DNA from: Methanosarcinaceae archaeon UBA470
GTDB taxonomy: Archaea; Halobacteriota; Methanosarcinia; Methanosarcinales; Methanosarcinaceae
DNA: 37,634 bases
Assembly (NCBI GenBank): GCA_002508425.1
Contig: DAKU01000121.1
Coordinates: forward strand, 1 to 37,634
Direction of reading: 5' to 3'
In this document: one piece after another, positions 26,338 to 36,865 of the stretch
How the letters are laid out: the number at the start of each line of letters is the position of its first letter
How positions within the stretch are numbered: position 1 is the first letter of the stretch
Notes under the pieces: model-generated
The model's database searches: none
What the model saw: the letters and a program-made list of their open reading frames with translations, nothing else
Told to the model about the DNA's origin: nothing
Position numbers and translations under genes: made by a program

Positions 26338-26408
26338 ATAATGAAAATAGCAAAAAATATAAGACTTCTTTGATTATAGAGTTTGTGGTGTCAGCCGATT
26401 ACCTTATT

Positions 26409-27299
26409 TCAGGCGGTCAGGTTCAATTCCTGCAGCATCATGGATAAGAGGCGGTCTCTAAGAATGTCTCTATCTTCATAAGTTGTTTTAAACTCTACAG
26501 TGATCTTAACTCCATCGCTGTCACTATTAAGGTTAAATGTAGCATCTGCGCCTTTCAGTCCTTTTCCTTTTTCTCTTATCCTCTCAAGCCTGTCGATAAT
26601 ATCGGATGAAATATTCTCTAGATACAGTTCAAATTCAGCAAAGAACTTGTCACTGCCATAGTTTCTAATGGGTTTTTCAATGAAAACCCTGTTAGGTATT
26701 TTTGTGTAGTCTGCATATGTATGAGGGGATGCATCAACTACTACGTAGAACATACCTATATGCTTGACCTGTCCTTCCTGCCCAGCTACATTTATATAGT
26801 CTCCGATCTTGAACGGCTTCTTGGTCAACAGCATGAACCATATTATATAGGATAGTACAACTTCTCTTATAGCAAATGCAAAACCAGTGGCGCTGAGACC
26901 TAAAAACAGGGCTACGTTCTGTATCCCGATGCCCATCTCTAGGAAAACGATCACTGTGGCCAGTATGTATATTAAAAATATGTATAACTTGCTTAGCAGG
27001 ATCATTTCTTCCTGTTGTCCAATGCCCTCAAATTTGTCCATAATGAAGTTAATTGTCAGCCTTATGAACAGTGTAGCTCCCCCAAAGGAGAACAGGACCA
27101 CAATTATACCTTCCAATATTTTCAGCAATACCTCAGACACGGGAATCATGTCCTGCCGTCCAGCCATATCAATAGCAATTATTGGAAGTATCACTATCAA
27201 AAAGAACAATATCGCCTTATTGAGTTGTTCGTGGGCGAATTTCATCTTTACTTTATTTAATTTTTCGCGTGAAGGTATAAAAATTGAATCTTTATTCAT
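26409..27299 (-). CDS. MscS-family mechanosensitive channel
   Basis: A 296-residue small-conductance mechanosensitive channel homologue. Four hydrophobic helices are seen at about residues 28-48, 58-82, 100-122 and 128-152. The last two hold GIGIQNVALFLGLSATGFAFAI, the Gly/Ala-rich pore helix. The beta domain follows with KPFKIGDYINVAGQEGQV and a conserved-type IPNRVFIEKPIRNY. MscS channels release solutes at low osmolarity. I start at the ATG at 27299; the frame is open for 11 more codons upstream but those residues look unlike family N-termini. It is monocistronic by spacing. Confidence 0.87.
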   Translation of the reverse strand: MNKDSIFIPSREKLNKVKMKFAHEQLNKAILFFLIVILPIIAIDMAGRQDMIPVSEVLLKILEGIIVVLFSFGGATLFIRLTINFIMDKFEGIGQQEEMILLSKLYIFLIYILATVIVFLEMGIGIQNVALFLGLSATGFAFAIREVVLSYIIWFMLLTKKPFKIGDYINVAGQEGQVKHIGMFYVVVDASPHTYADYTKIPNRVFIEKPIRNYGSDKFFAEFELYLENISSDIIDRLERIREKGKGLKGADATFNLNSDSDGVKITVEFKTTYEDRDILRDRLLSMMLQELNLTA

Positions 27300-27380
27300 T
27301 GGTGTACCCTTGATATGGCATATATTATTCAATAATATTTATAATATTCTCGGCAAGGGAACAAACTTAATGGACGTACT

Positions 27381-28589
<1,209 letters not shown>

Positions 28590-28597
28590 TCAAAATG

Positions 28598-28619
28598 TAT
28601 AGTATCAATATTTACTATA
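28598..28619. promoter_or_regulatory. Inverted repeat upstream of pscS
   Basis: TATAGTA-TCAATATT-TACTATA: two perfect 7-bp arms around an 8-base centre, 42 bases upstream of the pscS ATG. It could be an operator or a TATA-bearing core. TTCGAA boxes lie on both sides (about 28573 and 28624). Confidence 0.4.
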
Positions 28620-28714
28620 GGGAATTTCGAAAAACCCCGGTATTTGAAAATTACCTTATATATCATTTATAAACAATAACTGGAAACAATAGGTTTATCT
28701 AAATCCTCTATAAT

Positions 28715-29290
28715 TTAACTGTAAAGTTTTTTCATCAGCCATGCCATGTTCTGTCCCAGGGTCCGCATTGTACGGATGCCTTCTTCATCTTTTTGCACAT
28801 CTCCCGGAGCACCTCCAACACCTATGTTCCAGTAGCTTGAACCCGGTATGATCATCTGACTGCTTGTAAAGAAATTGTTCATGGTGGTGAAAGCATGGAG
28901 TGAACCTGCCCTGCGTACTGCTACTACGGATGCACCTACCTTACGTTTGAGCAGATCACCATTGGCTTTTGATACAAATCCAGCTCTGTCAATAAGAGCT
29001 TTCATTTCTGTAGTTATGTCTGTGAAGTATGTGGGAGAAGCCAGGATAATGCCATCTGCACCTACCATTTTCCTGATACATTCATTAACAAAATCATCAT
29101 CAAAAGTGCATTTCATATCCTTATTCTGGTAGCATTTCATGCACGCAGTACATCCTATGGTCCTTTTTCCTCCAATATGCACAAGTTCGGTTTCAATTCC
29201 TTCTTTTTCCAGTTCTTCAAAGACATATTTTATGAGCGTTGCAGTGTTGCCTTCTTTTCTTGGACTACCGTTAAATGCCACCACTTTCAT
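28715..29290 (-). CDS. Iron-sulfur flavoprotein (Isf family), second copy
   Basis: A 191-residue FMN and 4Fe-4S protein. The flavin loop is [17 protein letters not shown], and the cluster motif is [16 protein letters not shown], that is C-x2-C-x2-C-x7-[20 protein letters not shown] borders FMN. Isf proteins accept ferredoxin electrons and can reduce O2 or peroxide. I use the ATG at 29290, with TAGGAG 13 bases and GTGAT nearer, because family members start at [10 protein letters not shown]. It is a distant paralogue of the gene at 19672-20316 and stands alone here. Confidence 0.88.
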   Translation of the reverse strand: MKVVAFNGSPRKEGNTATLIKYVFEELEKEGIETELVHIGGKRTIGCTACMKCYQNKDMKCTFDDDFVNECIRKMVGADGIILASPTYFTDITTEMKALIDRAGFVSKANGDLLKRKVGASVVAVRRAGSLHAFTTMNNFFTSSQMIIPGSSYWNIGVGGAPGDVQKDEEGIRTMRTLGQNMAWLMKKLYS

Positions 29291-29407
29291 GATATCACAT
29301 CTCCTAATTAGTTTGACTACTTGCTTACAGACCACCAAGCAATTCAAATTGATAAATAGCGAATATCAATGCTAAATATTAGAAAAGAACAAATGTCGTG
29401 GAAATTA

Positions 29408-29686
29408 TTATACTTCCACGGCTTTGCCAAAAACGCTAAGGAACTCTTCACATCGTGAAGCAAGTACTTCTGCAGCTTCTTTTATAATTATTATTGGATC
29501 CGTGCCATCTGTTTTTATATATAGTATTGGTTCACTTATGGACACATGTTTCATGTCATAAGAAGCAGTATGTACTCTTACATCTTCCAGTAACACAGAT
29601 TTCAGCATATTAAGAAGAGTATGTGTCTCGCCTTTTATTTCAAGGTGCATTTCATCTTCTGTCTTGTCTATGATTTTTAGTTCCAT
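29408..29686 (-). CDS. rpoL: DNA-directed RNA polymerase subunit L
   Basis: A 92-residue archaeal Rpo11 (RpoL), the partner of subunit D in polymerase assembly and the homologue of eukaryotic Rpb11. The sequence MELKIIDKTEDEMHLEIKGE, HTLLNMLKSVLLED and YIKTDGTDP is characteristic. The ATG at 29686 has GGGTGA 7 bases upstream. It ends the hpt-dph2-methyltransferase-csl4-rpoL run, 31 bases after csl4. Confidence 0.94.
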   Translation of the reverse strand: MELKIIDKTEDEMHLEIKGETHTLLNMLKSVLLEDVRVHTASYDMKHVSISEPILYIKTDGTDPIIIIKEAAEVLASRCEEFLSVFGKAVEV

Positions 29687-29717
29687 GGACTTCACCCATA
29701 TAACCTACATTTCTATT

Positions 29718-30446
29718 TTATACAATTCCAGTTCCGTAATCAGATGAAAGTTTACGTCTTTCTACTCTTCCACATTCTGGGCACTTAAGTTTGTTATCGT
29801 CCTTAACCATAACAGCACGGCAGTTGGAGCACTGAGCTTTCATTACACCAAGTTCCTTCTCTGCGGTACTAAGCCGCATGTTCTCAGTGTTCAGAACCTT
29901 TGCTTTAATTATATCTCCTACCGCAAATTCCTCGTCTAGTCTCTTGCAGTAGGAATCTTTAACATTTGATACATGTACGGCAGCAGTTCCTACTTTCTTG
30001 AATTCACGCTCTCCTTCACCTTTTATGGCAGCGATCTCAACAAGAGCGACACTTTCTCTAAGTCCTATTATGGCACCAATTACAATATTACCAACGGCAA
30101 TAGACGGTGGATACTTGGTGCTTGGTACGACAGATATAATGCGTGATTTCTTATTTATTTTCACAACACCTGTAGAGGCGGCATGGATATCTGCAACATG
30201 CAGGAACGTCCCTACACCTGGACTAAACTCTTCAGTCGTAGCGATAATGTCTCCAGGCATAACAAAAACCATTTCCCCTTCATCCATGTTCTCTTCCTCT
30301 TTCTCTTTCTTCGAAGGCTTTACACTGCTGCGTCTAGGCGCTTTGACAACTCTAGTTGCCTCCACTCTCTTTTCTTCGGTCACCTTTTGATCCATTTTTT
30401 CTGGTAACCGTACACTTTCTGATTCCTCGCTTGAGCCTTTTATCAT
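29718..30446 (-). CDS. csl4: Exosome RNA-binding subunit Csl4
   Basis: A 242-residue Csl4, one of the cap proteins that feed RNA to the archaeal exosome ring. The N-terminal domain begins at FVMPGDIIATTEEFSPGVGTF. An S1 domain follows (IVIGAIIGLRESVALVEIAAI to VGDIIKAKVLN), then a zinc ribbon with CSNC and CPEC. Residues 1-53 are a charged, Lys/Glu/Ser-rich extension without fold. An ATG at 30287 (MDEGEM) preceded by GAGG would remove it and give the usual family length. The true start is therefore uncertain. Confidence 0.9.
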   Translation of the reverse strand: MIKGSSEESESVRLPEKMDQKVTEEKRVEATRVVKAPRRSSVKPSKKEKEEENMDEGEMVFVMPGDIIATTEEFSPGVGTFLHVADIHAASTGVVKINKKSRIISVVPSTKYPPSIAVGNIVIGAIIGLRESVALVEIAAIKGEGEREFKKVGTAAVHVSNVKDSYCKRLDEEFAVGDIIKAKVLNTENMRLSTAEKELGVMKAQCSNCRAVMVKDDNKLKCPECGRVERRKLSSDYGTGIV

Positions 30447-30579
30447 CCTGCGTGAAACCTTTTTTCTATTCCTTATCCGAATAAGAATCCCTCATGATGA
30501 AATTAGATTGATATAATTGAACACCAGTTTGCAAGACATATGTTTCCCGCTATATAAAGCAGTTGCAAACTTAGGCAGA

Positions 30580-31182
30580 TTATATGCTGCCATCACACCG
30601 GACTATCCGGTAGATCTCAACCTTAACCAATTCTACATCTTTTTTATGAAATTTAAATGTTCGTTTTATAGGAAAACCGGTTTCATACCAGTCACTAATA
30701 GTTGCAGGTTCTATGAAACTCTTAACGAATCTGTAACTTCCGCAATTGTGCACAGAATATGTCACATCTGCAACTCTCAGGGCTGTCGAAAGGAAAGGCC
30801 TGTCATTACCCTTGGACTGTGCTCCAAAAGGCGGGTTCATTATAACAATATCTGCATGTTCCGGTACACCCGATATATCACATTGCACAAACTCCACATC
30901 AACTCCCATCATGGATGCGTTCTGTCTTGCTATCTCCAGAGCACTGGGGTCAAGATCAAAACCAACAACTTTCTCGGCACCTAAAAGCTTTGCACCAATG
31001 GCAAGGATACCGGTGCCACATCCCAGGTCATATACCGTACCTTGCAGATCGCCATGCATGAATGCAAAATGCAATACTTCTGCAGCTATGGGGGCGGGTG
31101 TAGCATATTGCTCAAGGTTGACATCGGGTTTTTCAAACCCTTTTACCTTTTCCAGCATGATCTCAAGTTTTCTCTGCTTCAT
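30580..31182 (-). CDS. METTL5-like nucleic-acid N6-adenine methyltransferase
   Basis: A 200-residue class I SAM methyltransferase. LEQYATPAPIAAEVLHFA at residue 23, the SAM loop VYDLGCGTGILAIGAKLLGA, the acidic VGFDLDPSALEIA, and the catalytic IVIMNPPFGAQSKGNDRPFL (NPPF) are those of the METTL5 family, which modifies an adenine in small-subunit rRNA in eukaryotes. An rRNA target here is an inference. It lies 17 bases after dph2 and 133 bases before csl4. Its start has AGGT 7 bases upstream. Confidence 0.87.
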   Translation of the reverse strand: MKQRKLEIMLEKVKGFEKPDVNLEQYATPAPIAAEVLHFAFMHGDLQGTVYDLGCGTGILAIGAKLLGAEKVVGFDLDPSALEIARQNASMMGVDVEFVQCDISGVPEHADIVIMNPPFGAQSKGNDRPFLSTALRVADVTYSVHNCGSYRFVKSFIEPATISDWYETGFPIKRTFKFHKKDVELVKVEIYRIVRCDGSI

Positions 31183-31199
31183 TTTATGACCTGCAATTT

Positions 31200-32192
31200 T
31201 CAGGCTGTGATCTCATCAAATACCAGATCTTCCCATTGCTTCTCGCCAAGCACTATCTCAAGTTCCGGGGGAGTAAGCATTGGCGCATTGAAGCGGCCAA
31301 CTTCATCAATAGCAAGCCTTGGACATGCAGTGTTTACAAAAGCATCTACTTTGAACTGTAGTAACTGGTCAGGGGTCACAAGATCCATTATTATAATATG
31401 GGCATCTTTACCGTGCTTACGTGCCATTTCCTGCAACTTCAGGGCAAGCGTCATACGTTTCTGTCCGGGCTTAGAACATACGATTATTCCAAAAAGATTA
31501 GCATCCAGGGATTTTCCAATGACAGCACTGCGTTGTTTAAGGACCTTTGAAATGTCCAGTTCCCTTACCTCATTTACAAAGGGGTCAGCTATTAGAACTC
31601 TTCTTCCTGTAGATAATGCCACACCCATGGGATGGAAATAACCACTACCTATGTACAGATATTCATCACAGATCTCTGTCCTTGCTGAGGAGAAATTACA
31701 TCCCAGTACCTGTCCAGGGTATGCTATTTTTGCATCTCCCTTTCCGATTACGCACACTTTGCCATGGGATTGCAAAATTTCACATGCTTTCAGAAGCTTA
31801 TGCACATGCTGAACCGTGGTAATGAGGCCGATCCTCTGGCCCTTAAGCATTTCTAGAGACTTATTCACCACTTCCCCTACTTCAGCATTGGACCTGACCT
31901 CAATGAAATACACATTTTTTACATAACTGCTGTCATCAAGCACAGCATGTCCAAAATGGAACAGTATATCCACTTGACGTGCAAGATCAACATCCACATC
32001 ACATGCCCCAAAACATGGATTGCCGGATATCAATATCTGCGCATTTGTTTCTTCTTCGATCTTGTGGGCTATTCCTGTAGCTCTGCGCTTAAAGCCCTCT
32101 GGGAACTGTAAGCTCACTATCTTTGCATTTGTATCTCTTATTATGCTAATTATCCTTGCTATCTGGAAATCAAATGCTTCAGTGTCTGCCAA
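31200..32192 (-). CDS. dph2: Diphthamide biosynthesis radical-type enzyme Dph2
   Basis: A 330-residue archaeal Dph2, which transfers the 3-amino-3-carboxypropyl group of SAM to the diphthamide histidine of aEF2 with a 4Fe-4S cluster. The three cluster cysteines lie in [17 protein letters not shown] and [23 protein letters not shown] is the typical N-terminal motif. I chose a TTG start at 32192, one base after the hpt stop, because GGAGG lies 6 bases upstream. An ATG at 32225 would overlap hpt by 32 bases with no ribosome site. Confidence 0.92.
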   Translation of the reverse strand: MADTEAFDFQIARIISIIRDTNAKIVSLQFPEGFKRRATGIAHKIEEETNAQILISGNPCFGACDVDVDLARQVDILFHFGHAVLDDSSYVKNVYFIEVRSNAEVGEVVNKSLEMLKGQRIGLITTVQHVHKLLKACEILQSHGKVCVIGKGDAKIAYPGQVLGCNFSSARTEICDEYLYIGSGYFHPMGVALSTGRRVLIADPFVNEVRELDISKVLKQRSAVIGKSLDANLFGIIVCSKPGQKRMTLALKLQEMARKHGKDAHIIIMDLVTPDQLLQFKVDAFVNTACPRLAIDEVGRFNAPMLTPPELEIVLGEKQWEDLVFDEITA

Positions 32193-32193
32193 C

Positions 32194-32751
32194 CTAGTCC
32201 TCCAGTATATGCACACCATGCTCATCTACATCTATGCGCACAAGTGTTGTCACTTCTATGCCTTCTTTTCGAAGAGTTTCAATCCCTTCGCCGCGTTCAA
32301 TGACAACAAAGATACCTGCAATTATGGCTCCAATATTCTTCAGTGCCCTTACCAGCGCCAACAAAGTGCCGCCTGTACTGATCACATCATCAATAATGAG
32401 TACTCTGTCACCTTTTTTTATTCCATTGATGTACAGTTCACCTTTAGAATAACCAGTATTCTGAGAAAGGAGTATCTCTCCATTCAATTCGTACTTCCTT
32501 TTACGGACAATAGCAAAAGGTATATCGGTCATCAAAGAGACGGTGGTAGCCAGCGGAATACCCATAGCTTCAATGGTTAATATTTTGTCCACATCCAGAT
32601 CCGCTCTTTCCACAATGAACTCAGCTATCTCTTCCAGAAGTTCCGGTTCAATTGCAGGAACTCCATCAGAGATCGGATGGATAAAATAACTATAATCTCC
32701 CCTTTTCACTATGGGAATGCCTTTGAATGAATTTCTTAATATCTCTAGCAT
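32194..32751 (-). CDS. hpt: Hypoxanthine/guanine phosphoribosyltransferase, archaeal type
   Basis: A 185-residue purine salvage PRTase, making IMP or GMP from the base and PRPP. The PRPP-binding loop is [17 protein letters not shown] near residue 117. [13 protein letters not shown] and [13 protein letters not shown] are typical of the archaeal Hpt/APRT-like group. Substrate preference cannot be read from sequence. It heads the minus-strand operon and its stop is immediately before the dph2 TTG. Confidence 0.9.
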   Translation of the reverse strand: MLEILRNSFKGIPIVKRGDYSYFIHPISDGVPAIEPELLEEIAEFIVERADLDVDKILTIEAMGIPLATTVSLMTDIPFAIVRKRKYELNGEILLSQNTGYSKGELYINGIKKGDRVLIIDDVISTGGTLLALVRALKNIGAIIAGIFVVIERGEGIETLRKEGIEVTTLVRIDVDEHGVHILED

Positions 32752-33051
32752 CTGAAATACCCCTTAATTAGATTGCCACATATATGTATACACCTATAAA
32801 ACAATGTAGCGAAATCGTATACTCTTAGAAGCACTTACATATTTTTATTGCAATCTATTTGAAAGTTCCTGCTATTAAATATGCCATTGTAGTATCAAGC
32901 TTTTGGTGTGGTGACACATAGTTCCAACATCAATAATGTGAATGCGGCACTGTTGATAAATAGGGTTATCCAGTTTTGTATGGGTCTTTATATAGGAACC
33001 TTCTCATTTAATAAATTGCTAAAGAAAATTACTTTTTGAAAAGGAGAGTAC
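32752..33051. other. 300-base gap with possible insertion-sequence end
   Basis: The gap holds the hpt promoter and, for the right-hand gene, TTTATATAGG at about 32989 and AAAAGGAGAG just before the ATG. GGCACTGTTGATAAATAGGG at 32946-32965 resembles terminal repeats of some insertion sequences, but I find no matching inverted copy or transposase. No gene is seen. Confidence 0.3.
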
Positions 33052-34095
33052 ATGCCATTAGGAACAATATTTCATTTCCCGTTATTTTTTGTTTTTATTA
33101 GTATGGTGCTAATTATAATTGGGATGGTTGTTATGATGTTTCCTGTTGAGAGATTTTTTAGAAAGGAAGGAACTCAAAAATTGTGCGAAATCATTTTTTG
33201 GATATTGCTATTCTTTCTAGTTGCTTATGTGGTATCTGTAATTCCATATTTCTTTGGGGAAAACAAAACGGTGGATAATACTGCATCTATAATTTCATCT
33301 ATTGCAGATATTGCGGTTGCAGCGATAACTGCGCTTCTATTCTGTATGGCATATAGGACTCTTGTAGAAATGAAAAACCAAAGAAATATGGCCAATACCC
33401 CCAGACTTCATGTAACATCTCCAAGTAACAGAATTTCAATTGAATCAACTTTAACCATTGGTGTACAAAAGAAACTTCCTGTCGAATGGAAAGGTAGAAA
33501 GATTGCATATGAAGAAGCCGGTAAAAATATCATTTCTGAGCCATATCTTAATTTAGTGTCTCCTATAAATATAGTTAACACTGGCTCAAGTCCTGCTTTG
33601 GATGTTGAAATTAAATGGAGACTGGAAGATGAATACATAAAGGCGCAATCGGAGAAGTTTAATGCCCTAAATCTTGGAATAAGATGTGAACTAATGGAGC
33701 ATAAAGATATTTTTGTGATGCACGTAGCCGATGGAAGTTTTAACTTTGTTACGAAAAGAAACGGTACTGTACGCAATTGTATCCTTCCATATTCCAATAA
33801 AGACGACGATATAATAAAAATGAAAATTCCAAAGTTACTATATATATTTAAGTTTATGGAACTGTGCGTATTATATGCACAACCAGATTCAGATTCTTAT
33901 GTGGAAAGGAGAGAGATAAACCTTTCACCTCTAATTGCAGACATATCATATTTTGATAACATTAATTCACCACATAAAGGAGAACTATATGTGAATTTGC
34001 GTGTAGAGGTTTCTAACAATGAAAATAACAGAGAAGGTATCCTCTTTAAAAAAGGAACTCTTATTGATGAATATAATGTTAAATACATTACATAA
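33052..34095 (+). CDS. Membrane-anchored protein of unknown function
   Basis: A 347-residue protein that I do not recognise. Three membrane helices lie at about residues 8-30, 44-69 and 80-100, then a charged segment YRTLVEMKNQRNMANTPRLHV, then a soluble, beta-rich domain to the end. Such N-terminal helices plus a TLxEMxxQR linker occur in many unannotated accessory proteins of bacteria and archaea. AGGAGAG sits 5 bases before the ATG. The gene is visibly richer in A and T than the flanking hpt and cofD genes, suggesting transfer. A hairpin follows its stop, and a gene remnant lies beyond it. Confidence 0.75.
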   Translation: MPLGTIFHFPLFFVFISMVLIIIGMVVMMFPVERFFRKEGTQKLCEIIFWILLFFLVAYVVSVIPYFFGENKTVDNTASIISSIADIAVAAITALLFCMAYRTLVEMKNQRNMANTPRLHVTSPSNRISIESTLTIGVQKKLPVEWKGRKIAYEEAGKNIISEPYLNLVSPINIVNTGSSPALDVEIKWRLEDEYIKAQSEKFNALNLGIRCELMEHKDIFVMHVADGSFNFVTKRNGTVRNCILPYSNKDDDIIKMKIPKLLYIFKFMELCVLYAQPDSDSYVERREINLSPLIADISYFDNINSPHKGELYVNLRVEVSNNENNREGILFKKGTLIDEYNVKYIT

Positions 34096-34101
34096 TCCAC
34101 A

Positions 34102-34123
34102 AGGTCGGCAATTATACCGACCT
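34102..34123. terminator. Hairpin between the membrane protein and the HTH remnant
   Basis: AGGTCGG-CAATTATA-CCGACCT is a perfect 7-bp stem with an 8-base loop, six bases after the stop of the membrane protein gene. It could be a bidirectional 3' end. There is no long T run. Confidence 0.5.
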
Positions 34124-34274
34124 ACTTCACATTTTCTACGAACTCAACCCCTTTTTCATCCTGCTCGATATGCAACCACTTATACAGGGTGCTTTGTGGA
34201 ATTTTCATCTCCCCTGATATCTCTGCAAGTTTCATCCCCTGTGACAGCATCTCCTCTACCTTCGGCTGATCTAG
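34122..34274 (-). pseudogene. C-terminal remnant of a helix-turn-helix protein
   Basis: Fifty open codons end at a TAG in the hairpin. They read KVEEMLSQGMKLAEISGEM, then KIPQSTLYKWLHIEQDEK, a clear resolvase- or homeodomain-like helix-turn-helix with its last 15 residues. Just upstream in frame is a stop (34275-34277) and there is no start with a ribosome site, so the front of the gene is gone. It may come from a transposase or phage-type gene. Confidence 0.55.
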
Positions 34275-34314
34275 CTATAAAATTTTGCAATTAATGATTT
34301 GATGTTCTACCCTT

Positions 34315-35232
34315 TCAGATTTTAAATGAATCTATCACAAATCTGGCAAGAGCCGTACTTTTCTCCACATTTTTCATCAGCGTATCTGCAATAAGTATTT
34401 TGCATGCAGCATCCTTGTGAGCAGAGGTGCCATACGTATCCCTTTCATCTAATATCATTATGTCCAGGATATCTCCATAACAATCGACAACACCGGCAGA
34501 AGAGACATCTAAACCCCTTGCAGCCATCAACTTTCCTGCAGGGCCGCTTACTGGCTCCTTTCCAATAATAGGGCTTACTGCAATAACAGTTTTCTTTCTC
34601 AATATTTCTTTCATCCGTTTCAGGGCAAGTATAGGTCCGATGCTTGTGATGGGGTTACTGGGTCCTATAAGCACACATTCTTCCTTTTTCAGTGCTTCAA
34701 GGACAGCAGGTGAAATGGTAGCTTTTTCAATGTCTTCCTGAACCACTTCTATAACTTCAGGTTTACCATGCTCCTTTATCCAGAATTCTTGGAAATGCAT
34801 TTTCCCAGCAGGTGTTGTCACCATCGTTTTCACAGGGTCATTTGACATGGGTAGTATCTTTGAGCGTATGCCAAAAGCTCTTGCAAGTTCCAGTGTTGCT
34901 TCTGTGAGGGAATAACCTGCTCTTAAAAGGTCAGAACGCATGATATTTGTAGCACGGTCCTGGTCGCCAAGCATCATGGTTTCGTTATGTCCTAGGGATC
35001 TGAGGGCCTCGTAGGTCATGAAAGTATCATTTTTAATGCCCCACCACTTAGCCATATCGAGTTTTCCGGAAAATAGGTATAGAACTGTATCTATGTCCGG
35101 TGTTACGAGGTTTCCTGATACCCACATATCCTCTGCAGTATTTACAACAACAGTGATTTCCTCTTCAGGTAATATGCTCCTTAGTCCTTCAAGGAGCTTG
35201 GGAGTTCCGGTCCCACCGGAAAGTACAAGCAT
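34315..35232 (-). CDS. cofD: 2-phospho-L-lactate transferase CofD
   Basis: A 305-residue CofD, which joins a lactyl (or related) phosphate group to Fo to give F420-0. MLVLSGGTGTPKLLEGL starts the protein. VVVNTAEDMWVSGNLVTPDIDTVLYLFSG binds Fo and metal. LGDQDRATNIMRSDLL and LIGPSNPITSIGPIL are family motifs. GAGG lies 7 bases before the ATG. It is divergent from the HD gene with a short gap and stands alone. Mer, FpoF and FprA nearby need its product. Confidence 0.95.
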   Translation of the reverse strand: MLVLSGGTGTPKLLEGLRSILPEEEITVVVNTAEDMWVSGNLVTPDIDTVLYLFSGKLDMAKWWGIKNDTFMTYEALRSLGHNETMMLGDQDRATNIMRSDLLRAGYSLTEATLELARAFGIRSKILPMSNDPVKTMVTTPAGKMHFQEFWIKEHGKPEVIEVVQEDIEKATISPAVLEALKKEECVLIGPSNPITSIGPILALKRMKEILRKKTVIAVSPIIGKEPVSGPAGKLMAARGLDVSSAGVVDCYGDILDIMILDERDTYGTSAHKDAACKILIADTLMKNVEKSTALARFVIDSFKI

Positions 35233-35311
35233 GTATGTCCTCGGATAGTCTTTATAGAAATTAGTTATGATAGAGGAACAGCATTATAGGATGAGGGGAT
35301 ATTTAAACAAT

Positions 35312-36508
35312 ATGAATGTTGTTCGTGATCCCATTCACGGTTACATCGAACTCGATGAGCTTACGCTTTCTCTTATAGATACTCCTCCCATGCAGCGCCT
35401 GCGCAGGATAAGACAACTTGGGCTTTCAAACCTTGTGTATCCAGGTGCCAACCATACGCGTTTTGAGCATTCTCTGGGTGTAATGCATCTTGCGACCACC
35501 CTGACAAGGCAAATAGACTCAGTCTCCCAGCAGGAGAAGGATGAGCTAAGAGTTGCAGCCCTGCTACATGACATAGGGCATGGTCCTCTCTCTCATGTAT
35601 CTGAGAGCTTTATAACGCAGTATACGCGCCAGAAACATGAAGATATACTTCACTTACTGCGCAAGGGTGAGATTGCCGAAATATTGGAAAAACATGATCT
35701 AAATCCTACTATCATCCAGAATCATATCAAAGGCGAGACAGATTTAGGAAAGATCCTGAGCAGTGAGATCGATGTTGATCGTATGGATTACCTGGTAAGG
35801 GATTCATATTATACCGGGGTTGCATTCGGGTTGGTGGATCATGTGAGGCTGATTCATGAGATGCATTTCTATGAAGACAAGCTGGTAGTAGGCTCAGGCG
35901 GCGTAAAAGCTGCGGAGTCTTTGCTTGTTTCCAGGTTTCTCATGCATCCATCTGTTTACTATCATCATGTTTCACGTATCGCGGAAACAATGTGCATTCG
36001 GGCGATTGAGGAACTTATTCATAACAATGCGATCAATCCTACGGAACTGCGGCAGATGGATGATGCGCATCTGTTACATATAATGCGTTCAAGTGACGGA
36101 TATGCTGGTGACCTTGCGCGACGCCTTGAAGAACGCAGACTTTACAAAAGAGCTTTGTATGTAGGTTTCGAGGAAGTTACAGAAGGCGTTTTGAAACACA
36201 GGGGCAACATACGCAGGATAGAGGCTGAAATAGCATCTATGGCTGGTATTGAACCCACAGATGTGCTCATAGATATACCTCGTTCTCCGGAGATCCCTGA
36301 ACTTAAGGCACTTGTGAAGCTCAACGGCAAGATGGTACGATTGGACGAGGCTTCTTATGTAGTGGCTACTCTTGAGCAGGCTCACTGGGATAACTGGAAG
36401 ATGGGTGTCTACACGCCAAAGGAGTTCCGTGAGAAAGTGGGGAAAGCTGCAAGGGAGTTCTTTGAGGTTAAAAAGACCACAAAGCAGTTCAGGCTCACGG
36501 AGCTGTGA
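35312..36508 (+). CDS. HD-domain phosphohydrolase
   Basis: About 398 residues of the dNTPase/SAMHD1-like HD family. MNVVRDPIHGYIELDELTL begins the conserved region, with TRFEHSLGVMHLA, the metal-binding LLHDIGHGPLSHVSE (HD), and EIDVDRMDYLVRDSYYTGV with the last Asp ligand. The substrate may be a dNTP or other nucleotide. The start is uncertain: ATG at 35312, after GAGGGGAT, fits the family; ATGs at 35291 and 35267 are in frame. Its stop lies 2 bases before the next gene's ATG, and a GTG at 36505 would overlap it. Confidence 0.88.
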   Translation: MNVVRDPIHGYIELDELTLSLIDTPPMQRLRRIRQLGLSNLVYPGANHTRFEHSLGVMHLATTLTRQIDSVSQQEKDELRVAALLHDIGHGPLSHVSESFITQYTRQKHEDILHLLRKGEIAEILEKHDLNPTIIQNHIKGETDLGKILSSEIDVDRMDYLVRDSYYTGVAFGLVDHVRLIHEMHFYEDKLVVGSGGVKAAESLLVSRFLMHPSVYYHHVSRIAETMCIRAIEELIHNNAINPTELRQMDDAHLLHIMRSSDGYAGDLARRLEERRLYKRALYVGFEEVTEGVLKHRGNIRRIEAEIASMAGIEPTDVLIDIPRSPEIPELKALVKLNGKMVRLDEASYVVATLEQAHWDNWKMGVYTPKEFREKVGKAAREFFEVKKTTKQFRLTEL

Positions 36509-36510
36509 TC

Positions 36511-36861
36511 ATGATCGAGATCAAAAAAGAAGTTGGAAGAGTGCAGCTTCTTCTAAAGGGTGAATCTATAGGCAAGGATCTGTTTTTTGTACTGTCAGGA
36601 GGCAGAGAACACATAGGTGCGGCTGCGATGGGTATTTATGACAAGGAAAGTTGCCGTGCCTCATCTTCGGTGATCAGCGTACCTGGGCACAGGGAAGATG
36701 AAATTGCCCTGCGGGGAGCAAGAAAAGTTAGCGCTGTTACGCAGAGCACAACGGTATTTATGGTCGGTATTCACGTAGATGCCATAACTATTGAAGAGAT
36801 CCAAACCATTGTAAAGGCTTCCGAGAAAATGATAGACGAGCTTATTGAGATCATAAGGTGA
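36511..36861 (+). CDS. LpdD-like prenylated-flavin chaperone family protein
   Basis: A 116-residue protein resembling the LpdD-like family, which in bacteria assists flavin prenylation for UbiD-type decarboxylases. ELIGKDLFF-like core residues, GGREHIGAAAMGIYD, VISVPGHREDEIALRGA and TQSTTVFMVGIHVDAITIEEI are visible. It sits 4 bases before ubiX and both are in one frame of expression, which supports a joint role. GGAG lies 8 bases before the ATG at 36511; a GTG at 36505 would overlap the HD stop. Function in archaea is not shown. Confidence 0.72.
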   Translation: MIEIKKEVGRVQLLLKGESIGKDLFFVLSGGREHIGAAAMGIYDKESCRASSSVISVPGHREDEIALRGARKVSAVTQSTTVFMVGIHVDAITIEEIQTIVKASEKMIDELIEIIR

Positions 36862-36865
36862 AAAA

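Noticed and set aside
32946..32965. A complete insertion sequence
   Set aside because: Only one end-like string is present; no transposase gene or matching inverted copy was found.
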